Assembly: GCA_947499545.1 (NCBI GenBank)
Contig: CANMOZ010000003.1
Coordinates: 1 to 64,000 of the forward strand
Origin: an uncultured Saccharospirillaceae bacterium
Lineage (GTDB): Bacteria > Pseudomonadota > Gammaproteobacteria > Pseudomonadales > Oceanobacteraceae
Direction of reading: 5' to 3'
DNA length: 64,000 nt
The first letter of the stretch is position 1, and every line of letters begins with the position of its first letter. Shown piece by piece: positions 26,267 to 37,611 of the stretch. The position numbers and the translations under genes are program-made. Below the pieces are notes generated by a model. That model was not told where the DNA came from and did no database searches. It saw only the letters and a program-made list of their open reading frames with translations.

Positions 26267-27333
26267 GAGGATATTCGCTGAAGACACAATTCTAAGACTT
26301 GTTCAGTCGACTTTGGTTTCGCCAGTTCATGAGCTTTTTGAGCTCTCACTAATAACCCGTCGCGCGAGGCAGCATGCTCTTTTAACCATTCAGCTAAGCG
26401 GTCTGGGGTTAAATCCGACTGCTGAATGATATGAGCTGCCCCTGCATTCACCAACCATTGTGCATTTTTTGTTTGGTGATCGTCTACTGCATATGGATAA
26501 GGAACAAAAAGCGCTGGTACGCCAACGGCGGCCACTTCCGATACCGTCAAAGCGCCCGCGCGGCAAATCACCAGATCTGCCCAAGATAATGCTTGCGCCA
26601 TGTCTTCGATAAAAGACACCACTGACGCATGTACTTGAGCCGATTGATAAGCCGCTTCCGCCGCATTCAAATGCTTTTCACCGCATTGATGCCACACCTC
26701 TGGCCGCTCTGTTTCTGGCAAGCTTTTTAACGCTTGCGGAATGGATTCGTTGAGTGCCTGAGCACCCAAACTGCCACCTAATACCAATAATCGAATCGGC
26801 CCATGACGATGCTGCCAACGATCTTCAGGGCGTGGCAATTGGATAAGATCATTTCGTATAGGATTACCAACCACTTCTGCCTGCTTAATGGCCCCAGGAA
26901 AAGCCTGCATAACAGGACGCGCCCAACGGGATAAACAACGATTCGTAAACCCTGCAACCGCATTCTGTTCATGAATGGCAAGAGGGACGTTTAGTATGCG
27001 AGCAGCTAATCCACCCGGTCCAGAGGCAAAGCCACCAAAACCAATGACCAACACGGGGTTGAGCTGTTTTATTAATTTCAGACTTTCCCACACCGCTTTG
27101 GTTAATAACCAAGGGGCTTTTAACAAACGTAACAATCCTTGGCCACGTAAACCTCTGACACTTAATGTATGCAACGGAAAGCCCGCTTTGGGTACACGAA
27201 CCGTTTCCATGCCAGCCTTTGACCCAAGCCAATGCACTTCATAACCGCGCGTTTGGAATTGATGCGCAATGGCAAGCGCCGGAAAAATATGACCTCCGGT
27301 GCCACCTGCCATGACAAGAATAACGGGTTTCAT
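26263..27333 (-). CDS. murG: UDP-GlcNAc:lipid I N-acetylglucosaminyltransferase
   Basis: A 356-residue GT28 transferase that makes lipid II on the inner face of the membrane. The [12 protein letters not shown] loop and the C-terminal UDP-GlcNAc motif [16 protein letters not shown] are intact. It lies between ftsW and murC and its stop codon overlaps the murC start. Confidence 0.96.
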   Translation of the reverse strand: MKPVILVMAGGTGGHIFPALAIAHQFQTRGYEVHWLGSKAGMETVRVPKAGFPLHTLSVRGLRGQGLLRLLKAPWLLTKAVWESLKLIKQLNPVLVIGFGGFASGPGGLAARILNVPLAIHEQNAVAGFTNRCLSRWARPVMQAFPGAIKQAEVVGNPIRNDLIQLPRPEDRWQHRHGPIRLLVLGGSLGAQALNESIPQALKSLPETERPEVWHQCGEKHLNAAEAAYQSAQVHASVVSFIEDMAQALSWADLVICRAGALTVSEVAAVGVPALFVPYPYAVDDHQTKNAQWLVNAGAAHIIQQSDLTPDRLAEWLKEHAASRDGLLVRAQKAHELAKPKSTEQVLELCLQRISS

Positions 27334-27358
27334 TGTATCAATCTCTCAGCTCGCCGAC

Positions 27359-28684
27359 TCAACCTGCTGCAAATTTACGAGCAGAGCGGCCTTGTTCTTT
27401 TGTCGAAGGTCTTTGCAAAATCTCACTGACGATTCGCATTGCAACCGCCAGCATAAAAGCGGTCATCATCAAACTGCTACCACCATAACTTAAAAAGGGT
27501 AACGTGAGGCCCTTCGTTGGCAAAAGGCCAGTATTCACCCCTAAATTGATGAAAACTTGCAAGGTAATTAACACGGCTATGCCGTACAGAACATAGGCTT
27601 TAAAGAGCAAACCGAGGCTTTGTGCTTTGAACGCAAAACGGATTAAATTCAACACCAATATACCAAACAGACTAAGAGCGAAAAGCGCACCGATCAGTCC
27701 CGTTTCTTCAGCCCAAATCGCGAAAACAAAATCGGTGTGGGCTTCTGGTAAATAAAAGAGCTTCTGAATACTCTGCCCAATGCCAACGCCTGCCCACTCA
27801 CCACGACCAAAAGCCATTAATGATTGCGTCAACTGGTAGCTAGTGCCCAACACATGATCTGGGGCCCATGGATCTAGATACGCCAATAAACGCTGTAGTC
27901 GATAAGGCTGCGACACCAATAGGGCAGACCCCATGCCGACACTCGCTAAAATTAAGAGCAAGAATTGCAAGGGTCTTACACCGCCCATAAACATCATCCC
28001 TAAAACCGTTCCTAACAACACTACAACGGCTCCAAAATCGGGCTCCGATAAAAGCAATACGATAAACAACGAGAGGATAATGAACGGTTTCAAAAAACCA
28101 CGCCACTGAGTTTGCACTTCATCTTGGCGCCTCACTAAATAAGCGCCCACATAAAAAACAACCGCCAGCTTAGCAAACTCTGAAGGCTGAAAATTGACAA
28201 TACCCATGGGAATCCAGCGCGTACTGCCATTGACCTCTCGCCCAATGCCAGGCACCAACACCAAAGCCAGCATGGTTAAACTGACCAACAACAAGGGTGC
28301 ACTGAGAGCTTGCCAAACATGTGAAGGAATTCTGAGAGTCACACCAAACACAAACAAACTGACCAACAAATACAGCCCATGGCGCTGAGCGAAAAAATAG
28401 GGTTGACCATACCAACGGACGCTCAACTCCATACTGGCCGAGGTCACCATATACCACCCCAGCAGAGCCAAACCAAGGGCTGGCACCCATAACGCATTGG
28501 ATAACTTCACAGAACCACTTAATTGGTGCTTCAACCCTTTGAGTAACTCAGGGTCCCAAAGCTTTGGCGGTGGTGGAGAAATAGGCGCTTCAGGTTCAAC
28601 CCAAGCGGCCATTTTTGAAGAGCCATTGCTCTCTTCTTGTTCATCTTTAAGGGGTGGTTTAGAAGACTGTATTGGGAAAGTCAT
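27359..28684 (-). CDS. ftsW: SEDS glycosyltransferase FtsW
   Basis: A 441-residue membrane protein with ten helices that polymerises septal glycan together with FtsI. SEDS motifs include NGSTRWIPMGIVNFQPSEFA, LLSEPDFGAVVV and the C-terminal LPFLSYGGSSLM. The N-terminal cytoplasmic tail of about 50 residues is Pro/Ser-rich. Its ATG overlaps the murD stop (ATGA). Confidence 0.96.
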   Translation of the reverse strand: MTFPIQSSKPPLKDEQEESNGSSKMAAWVEPEAPISPPPPKLWDPELLKGLKHQLSGSVKLSNALWVPALGLALLGWYMVTSASMELSVRWYGQPYFFAQRHGLYLLVSLFVFGVTLRIPSHVWQALSAPLLLVSLTMLALVLVPGIGREVNGSTRWIPMGIVNFQPSEFAKLAVVFYVGAYLVRRQDEVQTQWRGFLKPFIILSLFIVLLLSEPDFGAVVVLLGTVLGMMFMGGVRPLQFLLLILASVGMGSALLVSQPYRLQRLLAYLDPWAPDHVLGTSYQLTQSLMAFGRGEWAGVGIGQSIQKLFYLPEAHTDFVFAIWAEETGLIGALFALSLFGILVLNLIRFAFKAQSLGLLFKAYVLYGIAVLITLQVFINLGVNTGLLPTKGLTLPFLSYGGSSLMMTAFMLAVAMRIVSEILQRPSTKEQGRSARKFAAG

Positions 28685-30042
28685 AACACATTCACAATGG
28701 TTTTAAAGGCTCGACCCCTAGCAGCGTAGTTTTCAAACTGATCGAAGCTCGCACAGGCAGGCGAAAGCAATATTCGGTCACCGGGTTCTGCAACCGCATA
28801 AGCACCTTTTACAGCGGCTTCCAAATCCTCAACAGAGTGCATTGCTACCCCAGAAAAACTGTCTTGTAATTGTTGTTTGGCTTCGCCGATGAACCACGCT
28901 TGATTCACGAATTGCTGAACGCTGTCCTGAAGCAATGAAAAATCTGCCCCCTTGCCTTGTCCTCCAGCGATCCAGAATAATTTGCCCGCGTACTGACGAC
29001 CAATGCCTTCAAGCGCGGCTAACGTAGCGTCGACATTGGTTCCTTTGGAATCATTGATGAAATGCACGCCGTTTCGCTCCGCTACCCACTCACAGCGATG
29101 CTCTAAACCAGAAAACTGTTTGAGCGCTTCGATACAGGCCTCTTCAGGAATCGACACAGCTTCAGCTAATGCCATTGCAGCCAGTGCATTCTGCCAATTA
29201 TGTCGTCCTTGCAACCTCAGTGATTGCATGGGCAGTATTTGCCGACCTTTTTTGGTCAAAAAGCTTTCACCATTCTGTGTTGTGGTCCCCCACTCATCAG
29301 ATTGAGGAGAACCCAGTCGATAAGGGAACACTCTAAAGTCATCAAGGCTAGCTGCGTAAGTATTAGGATCGGCTAGGTTATAAGCCAAGGCTTTAGAGTC
29401 AGAGAAAATTCGATGCTTTGCTGATTTATAGGCCTCAAAACTGGGGTATCGATCCATATGATCCGGTGTCACATTGAGAACCGTCGATACCGTCGCGGGT
29501 ACGCTGTTTAAGAGTTCTAATTGAAAACTGGATAACTCCAACACAACCAAATCCAAGGCATCGCCTTGCCCCTCACTCAGCAGATCCAGTGCTGGTGTGC
29601 CTATGTTCCCACCCACGCCGACCGTCCAGCCTGCCGCTTTTGCCATTTCCCCGACAAGCGTTGTAACAGTGCTTTTTCCATTGGAGCCCGTAATCGCCAC
29701 ACTGGGCCCATTGTACGCTTGGTAAAAAAGCTCAATGTCACTGGAGAGGGTTATACCGGCTTCAATTGCTGATTGAATACTTGGCGTTTGCAAAGGTATA
29801 CCTGGACTTACGTAAAGTATGCTAGCCGACAACAACAAAGTATCTGAAAACGCTCCAAGATGAATACCCACGAGCGGCAGCGCTTCAAAAGCCGATAACT
29901 GTGGTGGGACAGCACGCGTATCAGCAACGGCAACTTTTTTACCGGTTGAGCACAAATAGCGAGCAATAGACAGCCCTGTAAGCCCCATCCCTAATACTAA
30001 ATGTAAGCCCGACGTTTCGGATTGTGGATACCGCTGCATCAT
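28681..30042 (-). CDS. murD: UDP-N-acetylmuramoylalanine-D-glutamate ligase
   Basis: A 453-residue Mur ligase adding D-Glu. ATP loop GSNGKSTVTTL, the lysine-bearing central domain and the C-terminal motif LLSPACASFDQFENYAARG are present. Two adjacent ATG codons open the frame. Overlaps ftsW by four bases. Confidence 0.96.
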   Translation of the reverse strand: MMQRYPQSETSGLHLVLGMGLTGLSIARYLCSTGKKVAVADTRAVPPQLSAFEALPLVGIHLGAFSDTLLLSASILYVSPGIPLQTPSIQSAIEAGITLSSDIELFYQAYNGPSVAITGSNGKSTVTTLVGEMAKAAGWTVGVGGNIGTPALDLLSEGQGDALDLVVLELSSFQLELLNSVPATVSTVLNVTPDHMDRYPSFEAYKSAKHRIFSDSKALAYNLADPNTYAASLDDFRVFPYRLGSPQSDEWGTTTQNGESFLTKKGRQILPMQSLRLQGRHNWQNALAAMALAEAVSIPEEACIEALKQFSGLEHRCEWVAERNGVHFINDSKGTNVDATLAALEGIGRQYAGKLFWIAGGQGKGADFSLLQDSVQQFVNQAWFIGEAKQQLQDSFSGVAMHSVEDLEAAVKGAYAVAEPGDRILLSPACASFDQFENYAARGRAFKTIVNVL

Positions 30043-30087
30043 ATCGTTTGACCACCACTGCTTAACAATCGTTTATAACGCTTTTGC

Positions 30088-31170
30088 TTAACGGATTTTT
30101 AATGTTGCTAATCCGAGCAAGACCAAACATAGGGTAATGATCCAAAAACGCACAATCACTCTGGGCTCAGGCCAGCCTTTTAATTCAAAATGATGATGCA
30201 AAGGCGCCATACGAAAGATTCGCTTACCGGTTAATTTAAAAGACGCGACCTGTAGAATCACAGACACGGTTTCCGCAACAAATATCCCTCCCATGATGCA
30301 CAGCATAAATTCTTGTCGCACAACCACGGCCAAAATGCCTAAAGCCGCGCCGAGCGCTAAAGAACCAACGTCCCCCATAAACACATGTGCGGGATACGTG
30401 TTGAACCACAAAAAACCAATACCCGCGCCCACCAACGTGCCGCAGAAGATGGTGAGCTCACCGGTACCCGGAATATAAGGAATAAACAAGTATTCAGAGA
30501 AATTCACATTGCCCGTGACGTAAGCGACGATGCCAAGCGCTGCACCGACCATCACCGTTGGCATGATCGCCAAGCCGTCCAAGCCATCGGTCAGGTTAAC
30601 GGCATTACTGGTTCCTACAACCACAAAGTAAGCAAATGGAATAAATAACCACCCCATATCCCAGGCAAAACTTTTAAAGAAAGGTAAAACCAGTGTTGTT
30701 TCTGTGGGGCTTTTAGCCGTCATGTATAAGAAAATGACTGCGCTTAAAGCAATGAAAGATTGTAAACAATACTTCCATCGAGCAGGCAAGCCCTTGGAGT
30801 TCTTTTGGATGACTTTGCGATAGTCGTCATACCAGCCCACAACGCCCGTCGCCAACGTTACCAGTAGCACAACCCAAACAAAACGATTATTAAGATCACT
30901 CCAAAGCAATGTCGAAATACTAATGCTCGTTAAAATCAAAACGCCCCCCATTGTGGGGGTTCCAGATTTACTGAGGTGAGATTTAGGACCATCATCACGA
31001 ACGGATTGCCCTATTTGCAACCGTCGTAATTTGCGAATCATCCAGGGGCCCAAAAACAACGTTAACAATAGCGCCGTCATTGCAGCAAAGATGCTTCGAA
31101 GGGTAATGTATTGAAGCACCGAAAAGCCGGAGTGAAACTGTTGCAAGACATCTGACAACCAAAGCAACAT
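30088..31170 (-). CDS. mraY: Phospho-MurNAc-pentapeptide transferase
   Basis: A 360-residue integral membrane enzyme making lipid I. The Asp motifs VGWYDDYRK and [13 protein letters not shown] and the cytoplasmic [11 protein letters not shown] motif are intact, with ten helices and family length. It starts four bases after the murF stop. Confidence 0.97.
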   Translation of the reverse strand: MLLWLSDVLQQFHSGFSVLQYITLRSIFAAMTALLLTLFLGPWMIRKLRRLQIGQSVRDDGPKSHLSKSGTPTMGGVLILTSISISTLLWSDLNNRFVWVVLLVTLATGVVGWYDDYRKVIQKNSKGLPARWKYCLQSFIALSAVIFLYMTAKSPTETTLVLPFFKSFAWDMGWLFIPFAYFVVVGTSNAVNLTDGLDGLAIMPTVMVGAALGIVAYVTGNVNFSEYLFIPYIPGTGELTIFCGTLVGAGIGFLWFNTYPAHVFMGDVGSLALGAALGILAVVVRQEFMLCIMGGIFVAETVSVILQVASFKLTGKRIFRMAPLHHHFELKGWPEPRVIVRFWIITLCLVLLGLATLKIR

Positions 31171-31174
31171 TAGG

Positions 31175-32551
31175 TTAGTTCCCCTTTTCTTCTATGATGG
31201 CATCAACAATTTTATCCATCCTGGCACTGCGAGACCCTTTCACCAGCACCACATGAGATGCCGTTAGATGCTCTTTTAAGTACTCAATCAACGAGGACTT
31301 TGACGCAAACCAATGTCCTCCTTTCCCGAACGATTCGACTGCATGCCTTGAGTAATGACCTACCGCCAGCAATTCATCCACTCCCTTTCTTGCAGCAAAT
31401 GCGCCTATATCAGCATGTGCTCTAAGGGCTTCTTCCCCTAACTCTCCCATGTCACCCATGACAAAATAGGTGGATTTATTCGCTTCTTTTGCCACTTCGA
31501 TCGCCACCCGCATGGACGCTGGATTAGCGTTGTAAGTGTCATCAATGATCAGAGAACCATGAACGCCTTTTCTTTCGGTAAGCCGACCGGCAACCCCCGC
31601 AAACTGTTCTAGACCTTGTTTAATGCACTTGATCCCGACTCCAGCGGCATGCGTTGCAGCCGCTGCAGCCGCTGCATTCGAGACGTTATGAATGCCCGGC
31701 ACTTTCAATTCGATACGTTCAGAAAGGGTTTTTTCTTCGGTTACATGAATTCGAAGCTGAAATGCATGCTCGCCATTTTCAAGAGACTCAACATTGGCTG
31801 CCTGCACATCTGCCGGCTGGTCTAATCCAAAGCTCCACAACTGCACATTGGGTTTTAGTCGTTGCTTCCACTCATTAAAGTAAGGGCTGTCGACATTCAG
31901 GACTGCCGCCCCTCCAGATTGAATATGATCGAGAATCTCACCTTTTGTCTGCACCGTGGTTTCAATGCTACCAAACCCTTCAATGTGGGCTTCGCTCACA
32001 TTTGTAATCAGTGCGACCTGCGGTTTACATATTGCCGCTGTCTCAGCAATGTCACCTGATTTGCTGGCGCCCATTTCAACCACCGCTGCCGTGTGGTAAG
32101 AGGCGAGACGCATCAACGTCAACGGCACACCAATGCGATTATTTAAATTGCCTTGCGTCGCGTGGGCCTCACCTTGAACTTTAAGGATCGACGCAATCAT
32201 TTCTTTTACGGTTGTTTTACCACTGGAGCCTGTCACACCAATCACAGAATGTTCGAACCGATCCCGATTCCATCCCGCTATTTTGGTTAAGGCAACCAGC
32301 GTATCTTTCACCTGAAGCTGCGGCAGTTTAGTTTCTACCGGTTCACTGACAATCACGCCACTGGCGCCACGCTGCTCAGCCTCCTTGATAAACTCATGTC
32401 CATCAAAGCGATCTCCCACGAGAGCTACGAAAACATCGCCCGGTTGTAGGGTTCGAGTATCCGTACTCACACCTGTTACAGGTGCATTGCGACCTTCTAG
32501 ATTGGCTTCAAGCAACGGTTGCCAATCTTGTAAATAAACCGGTCCAATCAT
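31175..32551 (-). CDS. murF: UDP-MurNAc-tripeptide-D-Ala-D-Ala ligase
   Basis: A 458-residue Mur ligase completing the pentapeptide. ATP loop [14 protein letters not shown] and NNRIGVPLT motif are present. ATG at 32551 is preceded by AAGGGG at a good distance; the longer frame uses TTG at 32569. It follows murE by 21 bases. Confidence 0.96.
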   Translation of the reverse strand: MIGPVYLQDWQPLLEANLEGRNAPVTGVSTDTRTLQPGDVFVALVGDRFDGHEFIKEAEQRGASGVIVSEPVETKLPQLQVKDTLVALTKIAGWNRDRFEHSVIGVTGSSGKTTVKEMIASILKVQGEAHATQGNLNNRIGVPLTLMRLASYHTAAVVEMGASKSGDIAETAAICKPQVALITNVSEAHIEGFGSIETTVQTKGEILDHIQSGGAAVLNVDSPYFNEWKQRLKPNVQLWSFGLDQPADVQAANVESLENGEHAFQLRIHVTEEKTLSERIELKVPGIHNVSNAAAAAAATHAAGVGIKCIKQGLEQFAGVAGRLTERKGVHGSLIIDDTYNANPASMRVAIEVAKEANKSTYFVMGDMGELGEEALRAHADIGAFAARKGVDELLAVGHYSRHAVESFGKGGHWFASKSSLIEYLKEHLTASHVVLVKGSRSARMDKIVDAIIEEKGN

Positions 32552-32572
32552 GAGCGCCCCTTCGTTCAATAC

Positions 32573-34087
32573 TTAAAAATTTTGTCCAATCAAGTCCAGC
32601 GCCTGTTGACGATCACTAAATGGAATACGCCGGCCTTGAATCTCTTGATAGTCTTCGTGCCCTTTACCCGCGATTAAAACCCAATCGCGTGACTCTGCAT
32701 GACAAAGGGCTTTTGCAATGGCTTTGCCACGATCGATTTCTTGATGCTTTTCTGGACAATCAACCGCCGACCTTTTTTCCACGCCGGCCATTATATCCGA
32801 CAATATATTTTCAGGTACTTCCGTTCTAGGGTTATCCGAGGTAACCCAAAGAACATCGGCGTGTTGGGCAGCAATTTCTCCCATTGCAGCTCGTTTCCCT
32901 TGGTCTCGATCCCCTCCACACCCAAATACAAGGTGTAACTTTCCAGGCACATGGGGTTTCAACGCTTTGATCGCTTGCTCAAGCGCATCGGGCGTATGCG
33001 CATAATCAATCACCACCTTTGGAAAGCTTGATTGCTGCGCACTTGGAATCAGTAATTCCATTCTACCGCTTACTGCTTGTATTGAGAGCAAGGCTTGCTC
33101 TAAGTCGGTTTTACTGTTCATCAACGGAGCGGTTGCCGCAATCGCTGCTAATACGTTCGATAAGTTAAAAACACCGATTAAAGGCACCTGAAACGCACAC
33201 TCGCCAAAGGGTGTATGCATCACACCTGACATGCCCTGATCATTGGCTTTCCATTCCAACAAATGGAAATCCGCTGCTGTATTTTGAAGGCTATAACTTA
33301 GGATTTCTCCTGCTTTTTGCTGCTTCATAAGTGAAACAGAAAAAGGATCATCTAAATTAAATACCGCTCGTTTCAGACCTGGCCACTGAAATAATTTGGC
33401 TTTTGCTGCGCCATAAGCTTCCATTGTGCCGTGGTAATCCAAATGGTCTCGCGTTAAGTTGGTGAACACGGCCGTATGAAAAGCGACACCATCCACTCGA
33501 CGCTGCTCTAAGCTATGTGAAGACACTTCCATTGCCACGCTTTGCAGATCAGACGCGTGAAAATCTGCTAATTCTTGCTGAAGCCGAAACGCATCAGGCG
33601 TGGTGTGAATGCCCTGTTTTAATCGATGAATGGGCCCATACCCCAAGGTTCCCATAACACCGCTGGCTTGCCCTAGCGCACTGAGTATCTGAGCCGTAAA
33701 AAAGGCGGTGGAGGATTTCCCATTGGTTCCAGTAATCCCAATAATTCTCATCTGCTGGCTAGGATTTCCCCAGTATGAAGCCAACAGAGCCCCTACTTTA
33801 TGATCTAAATTATCTAGGACTAATACTCGTGACGATTGCCATTGCTCACCTTCCCAGCCCCCAGGAATAACTGTAATCGCTCCAGCTTCAAGCGCTTTTT
33901 GAGCATAAACTTGCCTTTTAGAAAGCTCCGTAGGCATGGATACGAACCAGCTCTTGGATGATGCTTCTCGGCTGTCGACAACCAGTTTAGGTAAGGCACT
34001 TTCCCAATCCCACTCTGATTTTGATGAGCGTTGGGATGCCGAGAGAAAAGGTGACAACCACTGTTGCAAAGTTTGAGGTCGACTCAT
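32573..34087 (-). CDS. murE: UDP-MurNAc-L-Ala-D-Glu:meso-DAP ligase
   Basis: A 504-residue Mur ligase. ATP loop ITGTNGKSSTAFF is intact, and the DNPRTE motif marks specificity for meso-diaminopimelate, so the cell wall is of the usual Gram-negative type. It lies between ftsI and murF. Confidence 0.96.
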   Translation of the reverse strand: MSRPQTLQQWLSPFLSASQRSSKSEWDWESALPKLVVDSREASSKSWFVSMPTELSKRQVYAQKALEAGAITVIPGGWEGEQWQSSRVLVLDNLDHKVGALLASYWGNPSQQMRIIGITGTNGKSSTAFFTAQILSALGQASGVMGTLGYGPIHRLKQGIHTTPDAFRLQQELADFHASDLQSVAMEVSSHSLEQRRVDGVAFHTAVFTNLTRDHLDYHGTMEAYGAAKAKLFQWPGLKRAVFNLDDPFSVSLMKQQKAGEILSYSLQNTAADFHLLEWKANDQGMSGVMHTPFGECAFQVPLIGVFNLSNVLAAIAATAPLMNSKTDLEQALLSIQAVSGRMELLIPSAQQSSFPKVVIDYAHTPDALEQAIKALKPHVPGKLHLVFGCGGDRDQGKRAAMGEIAAQHADVLWVTSDNPRTEVPENILSDIMAGVEKRSAVDCPEKHQEIDRGKAIAKALCHAESRDWVLIAGKGHEDYQEIQGRRIPFSDRQQALDLIGQNF

Positions 34088-34110
34088 GTATCTCGGGATC
34101 CTATCGATGA

Positions 34111-35820
34111 TTATTTTGAAAGTTGGGAGACGGACTCGGTAGAGGGTGGAATACTCGCATTTCGCAAGGCAACTTGCATTACTTTAGAAAAGACCGGTGC
34201 AGCCACCTTGCCTCCCGAGTAGGCTTCACTTTTGGGGTCACGAATTACAACTACCATAACAAATGCGGGGTTTTCAGCAGGCGCCATGCCGGCAAAATAG
34301 CTGACATGACGTGTGGAATCATACCCTTGTTTTCCAACAATTCGAGAGGTGCCCGTTTTACCTGCGACCTCGTAACCAGGCACACGTGCACGCGCACCGG
34401 TTCCACTTTCAGTGACGACTTGGTTTAACATTTTACGTACGTGGGCGGTTGTGCTTTTTGTAAACACAACCTCTTCCGGTAAAGAAGCTTGATCCACCAC
34501 AATTTTGATTGGACGTACGACACCACCGCTGGCTAATGCTAAATAGGCTTGTGCTAGCTGGACTGGCGTAATGGCCAACCCATAGCCATAGGAAAGTGTT
34601 GCAATTTCAGAGGGTCTCATACCCACAGGGTCTGGCAGCCAACCGCTCACTTCTCCTGGAAACCCAGAGCCCGTTCCCATGCCTAACCCTAAGCGTTGAA
34701 AAGTACTCCACAACAGCTCGCCACCTAAATCCAATGCGATTTTAGAGGAGCCAATGTTACTCGACTTAGTAATCAACGTGGTCAAATCAATTACGCCGTA
34801 ATTGCGGTGATCCCGAATGCGATAATCCCCAAAATTCATATAGCCAGGGGAAGTATCAATGCGGCTATTAGGATGGTATTTACCCGAATCCAGTGCCGTC
34901 GCAATTGTAAAAGCTTTCATGGTTGAGCCTGGCTCAAAAACATCGGTAAATGCACGGTTTCTCAGTGCAGACCCACGGCGTTCTTGCTGATTATTAGGGT
35001 TATAAGAAGGCTGATTGACCAGTGCCAACACATCGCCGGTTCGAACATCCGCCAGCACCAACGCTCCGGATTCTGCCTGGAAAGTTTGCACGGCAGATTT
35101 GACGGCTCTATAGGCTAAATATTGTAAATTCAGGTCTAGAGTTAAATGAATATCCGCTCCAGGCTCAGCTTCTTTTTCAACCCCCAACACTTTCACCACT
35201 CTTCCCAATCGGTCTTGCATAACACGACGAGTGCCTGGCCTTCCGGTTAACGCTTTATCGTAAGCCAGCTCAATGCCTTCTAGTCCGTGATCTTCAATAT
35301 CGGTAAACCCAACCAATTGGGCCGTCACTTCCGCTGCGGGATAAAAGCGTTTGTATTCGTATTGTAATGCCACACCAGGAATGTCCAGCTCTATTACTTT
35401 TTCCGCTGCTATCGGAGGCAATTGCCGTTTTAAATACAGAAACTCACGCTGTCGATGATTCGCTAGTCGTTGCTTTTGAGTACTACAATCCAGGCTCAAA
35501 GCCGCACAAAGTGGCTCAATATCCGTAGGTGCCTTCCAATACAGCGATGGATTAATCCATATAGAAGCTACAGGAGTGCTGATGGCTAAGGGTTCGCCGT
35601 TGCGATCTAAGATTTTGCCCCTATGAGCAGGGATGACTTGCTGTCTCAACGTGCGCCTAGCATTTTCATTTGTTAAGAAACTGGATTCAAAGAGGTGCAA
35701 ATAAACCAGCCGACCGGCGAGCAGCGCAAACAACGTCAGCAACGCCAACATTAACACCCACAGCCGCCAACCACCTTTAAATAAACTCATCGATTCAAAG
35801 GGAGGAGAATCAGGCTTCAT
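34111..35820 (-). CDS. ftsI: Septal transpeptidase FtsI (PBP3)
   Basis: A 569-residue class B penicillin-binding protein: short cytoplasmic tail, one membrane helix (about 20-42), pedestal domain, and transpeptidase domain with S299-T-M-K302, SSN (in TKSSNIGSS) and KTGTS. It cross-links septal murein with FtsW. Its ATG overlaps the ftsL stop (ATGA). Confidence 0.97.
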   Translation of the reverse strand: MKPDSPPFESMSLFKGGWRLWVLMLALLTLFALLAGRLVYLHLFESSFLTNENARRTLRQQVIPAHRGKILDRNGEPLAISTPVASIWINPSLYWKAPTDIEPLCAALSLDCSTQKQRLANHRQREFLYLKRQLPPIAAEKVIELDIPGVALQYEYKRFYPAAEVTAQLVGFTDIEDHGLEGIELAYDKALTGRPGTRRVMQDRLGRVVKVLGVEKEAEPGADIHLTLDLNLQYLAYRAVKSAVQTFQAESGALVLADVRTGDVLALVNQPSYNPNNQQERRGSALRNRAFTDVFEPGSTMKAFTIATALDSGKYHPNSRIDTSPGYMNFGDYRIRDHRNYGVIDLTTLITKSSNIGSSKIALDLGGELLWSTFQRLGLGMGTGSGFPGEVSGWLPDPVGMRPSEIATLSYGYGLAITPVQLAQAYLALASGGVVRPIKIVVDQASLPEEVVFTKSTTAHVRKMLNQVVTESGTGARARVPGYEVAGKTGTSRIVGKQGYDSTRHVSYFAGMAPAENPAFVMVVVIRDPKSEAYSGGKVAAPVFSKVMQVALRNASIPPSTESVSQLSK

Positions 35821-36095
35821 AGATTATCCTCACAGCAGTCCAGACGTTCTTGTTCAAACAAAGAAGGGTACTTCATATTAAGCTTGTCTTGAGCAATGCC
35901 CTCAATACGACCATGGGCACCCAACGCAGCCTGCTCCAATAATAATTGTTCCCAATGCGTCTCCAGTCGCTGCTGCTCCTGCGTTAACCGCTCCCAATCA
36001 CGAAGTAAGCGACGTTGCTCATGACTCACCCACAAAAGAGCCATGGCGGTTAAGCCAATAAGCACAAATAAGGATATGGCAATTCGTTTTGGCAT
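35817..36095 (-). CDS. ftsL: Cell division protein FtsL
   Basis: A 92-residue bitopic protein with a membrane helix (about 6-23) and a periplasmic coiled coil (about 25-70) rich in Leu and Gln. It forms the FtsQLB complex that activates FtsWI. Recognised from size, topology and position between rsmH and ftsI. The 92-base gap to rsmH is longer than usual. Confidence 0.9.
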   Translation of the reverse strand: MPKRIAISLFVLIGLTAMALLWVSHEQRRLLRDWERLTQEQQRLETHWEQLLLEQAALGAHGRIEGIAQDKLNMKYPSLFEQERLDCCEDNL

Positions 36096-36187
36096 ATACC
36101 CCTTAACAAGGCGACAAAGTTAGATTAAGGATTAAGAGAGCAGCAAACCACAAATTACGATCTCTTTCGTCATCCAATCGTGCAGGT

Positions 36188-37129
36188 TTAACGCCGCTGG
36201 CGTTCTGCAACTCGCATCACGGCACTTCGAGCGCGAATATTGGCATCCACTTCATTGACAGGCGGTTTCAACGCTTTGCCAACGGCTTTTAATGTTGCAA
36301 CGTGGGAGCTTTGAATGGGGATGTCCTTTGGAAGTTCCGGGCCTTGCTGTTGTTTTCGAATGAACTGCTTCACAATTCGATCTTCCAATGAATGGAAACT
36401 GATGACGACCAATCGACCTTCGTTGACTAATAACGGCAAACTGGCATCCAAAATTTGCTCTAAATCTTCCAATTCACGATTGATATAAATTCGAATGCCT
36501 TGAAAGGCTCGCGTTGCAGGGTGCTTGTGTTTTTCCCATTTAGGGTGAGCTGCTTTAATGATGTTGGCCAACTGAACCGTGCGAGTGATAGGCGCTTCTG
36601 CTCTGGCCAACACAATGGCTTTGGCAATACGCCGAGAAAAACGCTCTTCGCCATAACGATAAATCACATCCGCAATCTCGGTTTCAGAAGCCGTTGCAAT
36701 CCAATCAGCCGCCGATTGGCCATTGCTCGTGTCCATCCGCATGTCCAACGGACCGTCTTGTAAAAAACTGAACCCTCTTTCGGCTTGATCCAGCTGCGGC
36801 GATGAAACCCCTAAATCCAATAGAATGCCAGCAACCGAATCACTTTCTAGGTGCTGCGCGATATTGGCAAAACTGTCGTGAATGATGCTGAATCGAGGGT
36901 CTTGCTCAGACAATTCCTGACCAATCGCAATGGCTTCAGGGTCTTTATCGAAAGCAATGAGTCTGCCTTCAGGCGCAAGCTTTTCTAGAACTGCTTTGGA
37001 ATGCCCGCCTCTTCCAAAGGTGCCATCCACATAAACACCCGCTGGGTCTGTGATCAGTGCGGACACGGCTTCATGCAAAAGAACCGTAACGTGAGGACCT
37101 TGTTCAGTGTCGGCTGACGCATCTTGCAT
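36188..37129 (-). CDS. rsmH: 16S rRNA m4C1402 methyltransferase RsmH (MraW)
   Basis: A 313-residue SAM-dependent methyltransferase acting on C1402 of 16S rRNA. The SAM motif [29 protein letters not shown] and the C-terminal [15 protein letters not shown] are present. It is the first gene of the dcw cluster here; mraZ, normally in front, is absent and rnpB lies 117 bases upstream. Confidence 0.96.
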   Translation of the reverse strand: MQDASADTEQGPHVTVLLHEAVSALITDPAGVYVDGTFGRGGHSKAVLEKLAPEGRLIAFDKDPEAIAIGQELSEQDPRFSIIHDSFANIAQHLESDSVAGILLDLGVSSPQLDQAERGFSFLQDGPLDMRMDTSNGQSAADWIATASETEIADVIYRYGEERFSRRIAKAIVLARAEAPITRTVQLANIIKAAHPKWEKHKHPATRAFQGIRIYINRELEDLEQILDASLPLLVNEGRLVVISFHSLEDRIVKQFIRKQQQGPELPKDIPIQSSHVATLKAVGKALKPPVNEVDANIRARSAVMRVAERQRR

Positions 37130-37245
37130 GTGGATTCTCTTTTAACTTAGGTGCTTAGCTTGCGAGTTTACCAGGAGTGGGCCCCTGCGAGGAAACAACG
37201 AACGAAATAGCACAATCGTGATGAACAGTGCGAGTGGAAAAAAGT

Positions 37246-37600
37246 GAGTTGGCCTGTAAGCCGGGTTCTGTCGAGAACAGTCATTCCTCTGGGATGCAAG
37301 TCACCTTGCACCTCTAGCAACCTACCCGGACCCAGCGCGGGCCACGCCATAGGGTCCCTATTTGGTCTTGCTCCAAGTGGGGTTTTCCATCGCCACGCAC
37401 TGTTACCAGGCGCGCGGTGCGCTCTTACCGCACCATTTCAACCTTACCGGCAAACCGAAGTTTGCTTAGGCGGTATACTTTCTGCTGCACTTTCCGTCGG
37501 CTCACGCCGCCCAGGCGTTACCTGGCACTTTGCCCTAAGGAGCCCGGACTTTCCTCCAGAGCGAGCTAAAAGCTTACTCCAGCGACTGTTCGGCCAACTC
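37246..37600 (-). ncRNA. rnpB: RNase P RNA (type A)
   Basis: About 355 bases on the minus strand. The 5' end GAGTTGGCCGAACAGTCGC and the 3' end TTACAGGCCAACTC pair as helix P1. Conserved core elements are visible: GGAGGAAAGTCCGGGCTCC, the AAAGTGCCAGGTAACGCCTG block, GGTAAGGTTGAAATGGTGCG and AGAGGAATGACTGTTCTCGA near the 3' end. A T-run at 37238-37243 follows the gene. The RNA is the catalytic part of RNase P, which trims tRNA 5' ends. Because the preceding sulfatase-like gene ends only 11 bases upstream, the rnpB promoter must lie inside that gene. Confidence 0.95.
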
Positions 37601-37611
37601 AGCCGGTGAGT

